DNA of 44,640 bases from DATJPD01 sp036394195 (GTDB lineage: Bacteria; Pseudomonadota; Alphaproteobacteria; CACIAM-22H2), in contig DASWFO010000289.1 in NCBI GenBank assembly GCA_036394195.1, forward strand, positions 1 through 44,640, read 5' to 3'. Under the pieces are notes generated by a model, which saw only the letters and a program-made list of their open reading frames with translations, had not been told where the DNA came from and ran no database searches. The position numbers and the translations under genes were made by a program. Shown piece after piece: positions 39,739 to 44,640 of the stretch (within the stretch, counting starts at the first letter, position 1; every line of letters begins with the position of its first letter).

Positions 39739-41334
39739 GTGATCAGGCAGCTCATGACGGCAAGCCCGGCCCGCCGCGGCCGGATGGCGGCCTTGGCGCT
39801 CGCACTCGTGACTGGCGCCGCAATCGTTTCGCCGGTCTGGTCGCCGGCCCCCGCGGTCGCGCAGCAGCAGACCCGCGCCAACCCCGCCGCCGGCTTCGCC
39901 GATCTGGCCGAGCGCCTGCTTCCGGCCGTGGTCAACATCTCGACCACGCAGATCATTCGCCCCGACCGGGCGCCCGGCGATCGTGAGCCGGGCCAGCCCG
40001 GCCAGCCGCCGCCGGGGCCGCAGAGCCGCCGCGGACCGGACATCCCGCAATTCCCGCCGGGCTCGCCGTTCGAGGAATTCTTCAAGGAGTTCTTCGACCG
40101 CCAGGGCCGCGGCAGCCCCGATGCGGCCCCGCGCCGGATGCAGTCGCTGGGCTCCGGCTTCATCGTCGATTCGAGCGGCTATGTGGTCACCAACAACCAC
40201 GTCATCGACGGCGCCGACGAGATCAAGGTCACCCTGCATGACAACACGCAGCTGAACGCCAAGCTGATCGGCCGCGACACCAAGACCGACGTCGCGCTGC
40301 TCAAGGTCGAGCCGGCCAAGCCGCTCTCGGCGGTGAAGTTCGGCAACTCCGACACGGCGCGGGTCGGCGACTGGGTCGTCGCGATCGGCAATCCGTTCGG
40401 CCTCGGCGGCTCGGTCACCGTCGGCATCGTCTCGGCGCGCGCCCGCGACATCAACGCCGGCCCGTACGACGACTTCATCCAGACCGACGCGTCGATCAAC
40501 CGCGGCAACTCCGGCGGGCCGATGTTCAACCTCGCCGGCGAGGTGATCGGAATCAACACCGCCATCTATTCGCCGACCGGCGGCAGCATCGGCATCGGCT
40601 TCGCCGTGCCGTCGACCCTGGCCCGCAACGTCGTCGACCAGCTGCGCAAATACGGCCGCACGCGCCGCGGTTGGCTCGGCGTCAACATCCAGACCGTCAC
40701 CGACGAGATCGCCGAGAGCATCGGCCTGGACAAGGCCAAGGGCGCGCTCGTCGCGCGGGTCACCGACAAGGGCCCCGCGGACAACGCCAAGGTCCTGCCG
40801 GGCGACGTGGTGCTGAAGTTCGACGGACGCGACGTCACCGAGATGCGCCGCCTGCCGCGCATGGTCGCGGAGACGCCGGTTGGCAAGACCGTCGACGTGG
40901 TCGTGTGGCGCAAGGGCAAGGAGGTGCCCCTCAAGGTCAAGCTCGACGAGCTCGACGAGAACGAGCAGGTCGCGTCGGCGCCGAAGAGCGGCGGACCCTC
41001 GGCCAACAAGCCGACCGCGCCCGAGGCCACGATCACGGCGCTCGGCATGTCGCTCAGCCAGCTGACCCAGGAGGGCCGCGAGCGCTTCGACGTCGCCGAG
41101 CGGACTCACGGCGTTCTCATCACCAAGGTGAATGACGGCTCGTCGGCCGCCGATCGCGATCTGCGCGCCGGCGACGTGATCGTCGAGGTCGCGCAGGAAG
41201 AGGTGACCTCGCCCGATCAGGTGGTGAAGAAGATCGACGAGGCGCGCAAGGCCGGCCGCAAGAGCGTGCTGGTGATGGTCGAGCGCAAGGGCGAGCAGCG
41301 CTTCGTCGGCCTGCCCGTCGACTCGCGCGAATAG
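39739..41334 (+). CDS. degP: Do/DegP-type periplasmic serine protease (copy 2, with hflKC)
   Basis: 531 residues, GTG start behind AAGGAG (ATG 39754 is an alternative). Signal peptide 16-42 (AVAQQQ). The triad is His154 (TNNHVI), Asp184 (DTKTDVALLK) and Ser258 (RGNSGGP). A Pro/Arg-rich insertion (about 74-107) lies in the LA loop. Two PDZ domains follow (about 300-390 and 430-525). It is the third gene of hflK-hflC-degP, the arrangement common in alphaproteobacteria, linking membrane and periplasmic protein quality control. A strong terminator hairpin follows. Confidence 0.95.
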   Translation: MIRQLMTASPARRGRMAALALALVTGAAIVSPVWSPAPAVAQQQTRANPAAGFADLAERLLPAVVNISTTQIIRPDRAPGDREPGQPGQPPPGPQSRRGPDIPQFPPGSPFEEFFKEFFDRQGRGSPDAAPRRMQSLGSGFIVDSSGYVVTNNHVIDGADEIKVTLHDNTQLNAKLIGRDTKTDVALLKVEPAKPLSAVKFGNSDTARVGDWVVAIGNPFGLGGSVTVGIVSARARDINAGPYDDFIQTDASINRGNSGGPMFNLAGEVIGINTAIYSPTGGSIGIGFAVPSTLARNVVDQLRKYGRTRRGWLGVNIQTVTDEIAESIGLDKAKGALVARVTDKGPADNAKVLPGDVVLKFDGRDVTEMRRLPRMVAETPVGKTVDVVVWRKGKEVPLKVKLDELDENEQVASAPKSGGPSANKPTAPEATITALGMSLSQLTQEGRERFDVAERTHGVLITKVNDGSSAADRDLRAGDVIVEVAQEEVTSPDQVVKKIDEARKAGRKSVLVMVERKGEQRFVGLPVDSRE

Positions 41335-41351
41335 GCTTGCCGGCGTGGCGA

Positions 41352-41379
41352 CGGTCGGACGGCGGTCGCCGTCCGACCG
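41352..41379 (+). terminator. Terminator of the hflKC-degP operon
   Basis: CGGTCGGACGGC and GCCGTCCGACCG form a perfect 12-bp stem with a GGTC tetraloop, 17 bp after the degP stop. It is followed by GATATTTGTC, which has a moderate T content. Confidence 0.75.
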
Positions 41380-41462
41380 GATATTTGTCAATCGCTGAAG
41401 CGCGGAGTATTGTCGCCCCGTCTTGACTCGGCCGGCGATGACGCCCGGCCATTGCTGGGCGG

Positions 41463-42764
41463 ATGTCGTTGGCTCGACGGGGGACTGTTCGGCGGCTTGG
41501 ATCGTGGGCGGCGCTGGCCGTGGCGGCCGGATGGACCGCCCTGGCGGCCGTGCCCCTGTCCGGCGCGCCCGAGTCCGGCGCGCCCGAGTCCGGCGCGCTG
41601 GCCCAGCTGAAAATCCCCGGTCCGCCGCCGGTGAGACCCCAACCCCCCGAGGTCCGCCCCGAATTTCGCATCGGCCTGCTGCTCGCCGGCGGGCCCTACG
41701 CCGCATCGTCCGACGACATCGCGGCGGGCTTGGCGCTGGCCCTGGCCGAGGCGGGCGGGGGTATCCATGGGCGCCAGCTCGTGATCCTGCGCGACGACGG
41801 TGACGGGTCCCCCGGCGGCGGCGCCGAGAGCGCCCGGCGCCTGCTGGCCGCGGCGTCCCTGGACGCCCTGGTCGGGCCGGCGACGTCGCCCGAACTGGCG
41901 GCACTTCGCGAGGTCGCGGAGAGTGCGCGCGTTCCGCTCATCGTGCCGGGGCCCGGGACGGCCGCCGAGGCGGCGGCGAAATGCAGCCCGTACGTGCTCT
42001 ACCTGGCCCCGGCCGACGAGCAGACGGCAGGTCCGCTCGGCTCGTGGGTGGGGTCGCAAAAGCCGGTGAAGCACCTGTACCTCCTGGGGCCCGCGGATGC
42101 CGCCGGGCGCAGCCAGGTCGCCGCATTCAAGCGCCAGTTCGAGGCCGCCGGCGGCGAGATCGTCGGCGAGGAGTACGTCTCCGGGCTCAATCCCGATTTC
42201 AGCCCATATTTCGCCAAGCTGCGGCTGATGGGCGCCGACACGATCTATGCGCCGTTCGCCGGCGTGCCGGCGGATGCGCTGGTCAAGCAGTACGAGACCG
42301 CCGGCCTTGAGAAGCGCGTCGGCCTGGTCGGCGCCGCCGCCTTGCCGGGCATGGTCGACGGCAGCGCGATCTCGGCGGTCGATTATACGGCGGTGCTCGA
42401 CACGCCGGAGAACCAGCGGTTCCGGGCGGAATTTGCGACGCGCTTCGGCCGCGTTGCGTCCGAGCACGCGGCGCGCGGCTATGACGCGGGCCGGCTGATC
42501 GTCGAGGCGCTGCGGACCATCCCGCTCCGCCCCCATGATCGCGATCTGCCGGATCGCGAGACGCTCACCGCCGCCCTGGCGCACGCGTCCTTTGTCGGGC
42601 CGCGCGGGCCGATCCAGGTCGACCCGCAACGCGGTGCGGCGATGGATCAGCTCTACATCGTGCGGACACGCGACAACCTCGGCGGCACGAGCTACGAACT
42701 GCTCGACCGCGTCACCTCGGCTCCCGGCGCGCCAAATCTCTGCCCCGCGGCGCCCGGGAACTGA
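41463..42764 (+). CDS. Periplasmic branched-chain-type (Leu/Ile/Val-binding-like) solute receptor
   Basis: 433 residues. Signal peptide (about 10-35), then a Gly-Ala-Pro-Glu-Ser repeat (GAPESGAPESG, about 34-44) encoded by a 15-bp tandem repeat. The type I periplasmic-binding fold (FRIGLLLAGGPYAASSDDIAAGLALAL ... and ARRLLAAASLDALVGPATSPEL) fits Peripla_BP_6. AKLRLMGADTIYAPFAG matches the second lobe. No permease or ATPase genes follow. It could be an orphan receptor or an LpoA-like periplasmic protein; ABC-receptor kin is the safer call. The ribosome-binding site is weak. Confidence 0.8.
   Translation: MSLARRGTVRRLGSWAALAVAAGWTALAAVPLSGAPESGAPESGALAQLKIPGPPPVRPQPPEVRPEFRIGLLLAGGPYAASSDDIAAGLALALAEAGGGIHGRQLVILRDDGDGSPGGGAESARRLLAAASLDALVGPATSPELAALREVAESARVPLIVPGPGTAAEAAAKCSPYVLYLAPADEQTAGPLGSWVGSQKPVKHLYLLGPADAAGRSQVAAFKRQFEAAGGEIVGEEYVSGLNPDFSPYFAKLRLMGADTIYAPFAGVPADALVKQYETAGLEKRVGLVGAAALPGMVDGSAISAVDYTAVLDTPENQRFRAEFATRFGRVASEHAARGYDAGRLIVEALRTIPLRPHDRDLPDRETLTAALAHASFVGPRGPIQVDPQRGAAMDQLYIVRTRDNLGGTSYELLDRVTSAPGAPNLCPAAPGN
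41561..41598. repeat. 15-bp tandem repeat inside the solute-receptor gene
   Basis: CGGCGCGCCCGAGTC is at 41561-41575 and 41576-41590, followed by a partial third copy. It encodes GAPES repeats between the signal peptide and the mature domain. The 15-bp length keeps the frame, so copy number can change without loss of the protein. Confidence 0.8.
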
Positions 42765-42772
42765 ACTCCGCC

Positions 42773-42793
42773 GGCCCGCCGACCGGGCGGGCC
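42773..42793. terminator. Hairpin between convergent receptor and phasin genes
   Basis: GGCCCGCC (42773-42780) pairs with GGCGGGCC (42786-42793) over a 5-nt loop, 9 bp after the receptor stop and 13 bp after the phasin stop. Neither flank is T-rich, so strength is uncertain. It probably serves both genes. Confidence 0.5.
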
Positions 42794-42806
42794 GTCCGAT
42801 CCTAGT

Positions 42807-43205
42807 TCAGTCTTCGCCGGCGGCGGCTGCGGCCGGCGCCATTGGCTCGGCGGCGTCCTGGGCGAGCGCTTCCTTGGCGATGTCGCTGGTCATCGAGATC
42901 AGCTTGTCCGCTTCGCGGTAATAGCTCTCGATCGTGCTGCGGGCGATGTCAACCTGGGTGGTGATCGCCTGCTCGACCGACGCGCACCGCAGCAGGGACT
43001 GACCTGCCTCCACGCATTTCCCGAGCTGCTCCTGGGAGAACGAGATCATTTCCTCGTTCAGCGTGCCAAGGCCCTTCATCCAGGCATTGCTTGCGCGGAC
43101 AGCCGCCTCCATGCTCGGCGGAGCGAATCCGCCGAACGCGGCGAAGTCGGGGCCGGGCTGGGCGCCCATACGTCCGCTTCGTCCGCTGCTTCCTTCCTTG
43201 CGCAT
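42807..43205 (-). CDS. Phasin family protein
   Basis: 132 residues, ATG behind AGGAGGAGG. The central region NEEMISFSQEQLGKCVEAGQ, then QAITTQVDIARSTIESYYRE and KLISMTSDIAKEAL, matches Phasin_2, a helical coat protein of polyhydroxyalkanoate granules. The N-terminal 45 residues are Gly/Pro-rich and the C-terminus Ala-rich, both usual. It suggests that PHA storage exists in the organism; PHA synthase is not in the window. The start MRKEGSS was taken over a longer frame. Confidence 0.88.
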   Translation of the reverse strand: MRKEGSSGRSGRMGAQPGPDFAAFGGFAPPSMEAAVRASNAWMKGLGTLNEEMISFSQEQLGKCVEAGQSLLRCASVEQAITTQVDIARSTIESYYREADKLISMTSDIAKEALAQDAAEPMAPAAAAAGED

Positions 43206-43522
43206 GACGTCCTCCTCCTGCGCCCCACGTGGACGCGATCGCATCCGGCTCCCCCTGCCGGCACGGCTGGTGATTACCCCCTCGAACTGTGCTTGCTGCG
43301 CGGGACCGGGACGGCTCTCTTTATGGAACTCGATCCCCTTGCGATCCTGCGGTCATGTCGACGGTAGCACTTCGCCTCTCGACCGCAATATGAATCCTTG
43401 GTGAAGCCTGAGGAATCGGTGGAGAAAGTAACGCAGTACGGGTTTGATCCCCGTAATTCGCGGTCTTATCCACAGAGTGTTCCACCGGCCAAGCTGCTGT
43501 TGCGATACGGAAAGTCGAAGAT
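43206..43522. other. 317-bp divergent intergenic region with a perfect DnaA box
   Basis: No gene is recognisable. The region should carry the promoters of phasin (minus) and nucleoside hydrolase (plus). TTATCCACA (43466-43474) is a perfect consensus DnaA box, alone; no cluster or AT-rich unwinding region exists, so it is not an origin. An ACGGG...CCCGT pair at 43438-43453 may form a weak hairpin. Confidence 0.6.
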
Positions 43523-44446
43523 ATGACGCCTCTGGTTATAGATTGCGACCCCGGCCAGGACGACGCCGTGGCGCTGATGCTGGCGCTGGCCTCGCCCGAG
43601 CTCGACGTGCTGGGCGTCACCACGGTCGCCGGCAATGTCGGGGTTGAGCGCACCTCGGCGAACGCGCTCAGGATCGTCGAGTTCGCCAACCGTCCCGGCG
43701 TGCCGGTGTTCTCCGGTGCCGAGCGGCCGTTGCGCCGGTCCTGGGTGCAGGCCGTGCGCGTCCACGGCGAGCACGGGCTGCAGGGGCTCGACCTGCCGCC
43801 GCCGACGGTCGCGGTGCAGCCGCGGCACGCGACGGAGTTCATCGTCGAGACCGCCCGCCAGCGCGATGGGCTGGTCTTGTGCGCGCTGGGCCCGTTGACG
43901 AACGTCGCGACGGCTCTGGCGAAGGCGCCGGACCTGGCGCGCCGCCTCGCGCGCATTGTGCTGATGGGCGGCGCCTGGCGCGGCGGCAACGTGGCGCCGG
44001 TGGCCGAGTTCAACATGCTCACCGATCCGGATGCCGCCGCATCCGTATTCGCGGCCGGCGCCCCGGTCGTGATGATCGGCCTCGATGTGACCCATAAGGT
44101 GCTGGTCACGCCCGCCCGCTTGCAGGAATTGCGCAGCCGCGGCGGCCGGGCGGGGCTCGCGGCCGCGGGGATGTACGACGCGCCGCACCGCTATTGGCCG
44201 GAGCGCTACGGCGGGCCGGGCCTGCCGCTCCACGATCCGTGCGTGATCGCCTACGTGCTGCGGCCGGAGCTGTTCGGCGGCAAGGACTGTTTCGTGGCCG
44301 TCGAGACGCAATCGGAGCTGACGCTCGGCCAGACGGTGGTCGATTGGTGGGAGCGCACCGGCCGGCCGCCGAACGCACGCGTGCTCGACCAGGTCGACGT
44401 CGACGGCTTCTTCGCGCTCCTGGTCGAGCGCCTCGCCCGGCTATGA
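43523..44446 (+). CDS. Nucleoside hydrolase (inosine/uridine-preferring family)
   Basis: 307 residues. The metal-site motif is DCDPGQDDAVAL: Asp7, Asp9, Asp13 and Asp14 match the DxDxxxDD calcium cluster. TVAGNVG, LCALGPLTNVA, EFNMLTDPDAA and LHDPC with His237/Asp238 near the C-terminus follow the family. It hydrolyses N-glycosidic bonds of nucleosides for purine/pyrimidine salvage. No transporter gene is adjacent. No clear Shine-Dalgarno is visible; the start at 43523 is chosen because it leads directly into the motif. Confidence 0.94.
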   Translation: MTPLVIDCDPGQDDAVALMLALASPELDVLGVTTVAGNVGVERTSANALRIVEFANRPGVPVFSGAERPLRRSWVQAVRVHGEHGLQGLDLPPPTVAVQPRHATEFIVETARQRDGLVLCALGPLTNVATALAKAPDLARRLARIVLMGGAWRGGNVAPVAEFNMLTDPDAAASVFAAGAPVVMIGLDVTHKVLVTPARLQELRSRGGRAGLAAAGMYDAPHRYWPERYGGPGLPLHDPCVIAYVLRPELFGGKDCFVAVETQSELTLGQTVVDWWERTGRPPNARVLDQVDVDGFFALLVERLARL

Positions 44447-44466
44447 GAACGAACCAGCCTCTAAAT

Positions 44467-44640
44467 CGTCATGCCGGCGAAAGCCGGCATCCAGTCCGAA
44501 CTAGTGGATCGACGCCAACAGATGAGTCCCGATCCTTTTTCCCTCGTCACCCCGGACGAGCGAAGCGAGATCCGGGGTCCATCTCGCCCGTGGCAGCATG
44601 GACCCCGGCTCGCGCGGCTGCGCCGCTTGGCCGGGGTGAC
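44467..44640. repeat. Palindromic repeat array (REP/BIME-like)
   Basis: Three units: CGTCATGCCGGCGAAAGCCGGCAT (44467-44490, GAAA-looped hairpin), CACCCCGGACGAGCGAAGCG (44549-44568, extended to GGGGTCCAT at 44582) and an inverted partner ATGGACCCCGG ... CCGGGGTGAC (44598-44640). The last two are head-to-head copies, a typical bacterial interspersed mosaic element. The run continues past the window end. It lies after the nucleoside hydrolase gene. Confidence 0.8.

Noticed and set aside
39721..41904. 727-codon minus-strand frame opposite degP copy 2
   Set aside because: Antisense shadow of a clear DegP gene, without motifs or a ribosome-binding site.
43206..43522. Possible replication origin, suggested by a DnaA box
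   Set aside because: There is one box only, with no AT-rich unwinding region and no origin-type neighbours.
1..44640. CRISPR arrays, tRNA or rRNA genes, prophage or IS elements
   Set aside because: No regularly spaced direct repeats with variable spacers, no cloverleaf sequences outside the tmRNA, and no transposase, integrase or phage protein were seen. The short tandem repeats have only two or three adjacent copies.

Overview
The window is GC-rich, densely coded bacterial DNA. Several features point to an alphaproteobacterium: a circularly permuted two-piece tmRNA gene beside an alpha-type SspB, DUF1192 and DUF1013 (TrcR-type) genes, a YdcH/DUF465 protein, a phasin, ThyX in place of ThyA, a TTT-type solute receptor, and a perfect TTAA-N7-TTAA (CtrA-type) box. 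I cannot fix the order; Rhodospirillales or Hyphomicrobiales-like lineages fit. No phage, transposase, CRISPR array, rRNA or tRNA gene was seen. This reads as core chromosome with a few accessory islets.

Layout. 1-4163: the end of an FAD-linked oxidase, then a minus-strand operon of a beta-hydroxyacid-dehydrogenase-like protein, an OpgC-type membrane acyltransferase and two SGNH-fold proteins, one of which has lost its catalytic His. 4325-10891: an AsmA protein, fumC with a ribbon-helix-helix protein, an XRE regulator, and tandem BamE-like lipoproteins, the first frameshifted. 10920-15819: a TTT receptor, then the degP / response regulator / histidine kinase envelope-stress cluster. 16048-19503: tfoX-like, class I fumarase, sspB, the split ssrA gene, a candidate small RNA and a DUF1192 protein. 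19581-26228: quinone oxidoreductase, TrcR-like regulator, an SDR with PrpE-type acyl-CoA synthetase, and a second acyl-CoA synthetase. 26410-33095: an orphan PAS histidine kinase, YdcH, thyX, the nfeD-slipin pair and a glutathionyl-hydroquinone-reductase-like GST. 33184-36118: soxC-soxD-like sulfite dehydrogenase and two tandem His/Gly-rich exported small proteins with duplicated leaders. 36130-41334: mrp/apbC divergent from hflK-hflC-degP. 41463-44446: a branched-chain-type solute receptor, phasin and nucleoside hydrolase, ending in palindromic intergenic repeats.

How it works together. Much of the window concerns proteostasis and the envelope: ssrA and sspB (ribosome rescue and ClpXP delivery), two DegP proteases (one with a two-component system, one with HflKC), NfeD-slipin, AsmA and BamE-like lipoproteins. 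The metabolic genes cover the fumarase step twice, short-chain and fatty acyl activation, sulfite oxidation, dTMP synthesis and nucleoside salvage.

The most interesting unexplained item is a roughly 115-nt minus-strand RNA candidate at about 19104-19218. It has a 10-bp stem displaying a CUCCUCCCCC (anti-Shine-Dalgarno) loop, a second hairpin and a strong intrinsic terminator. A CtrA-type box lies just upstream. It sits between the DUF1192 gene and ssrA.
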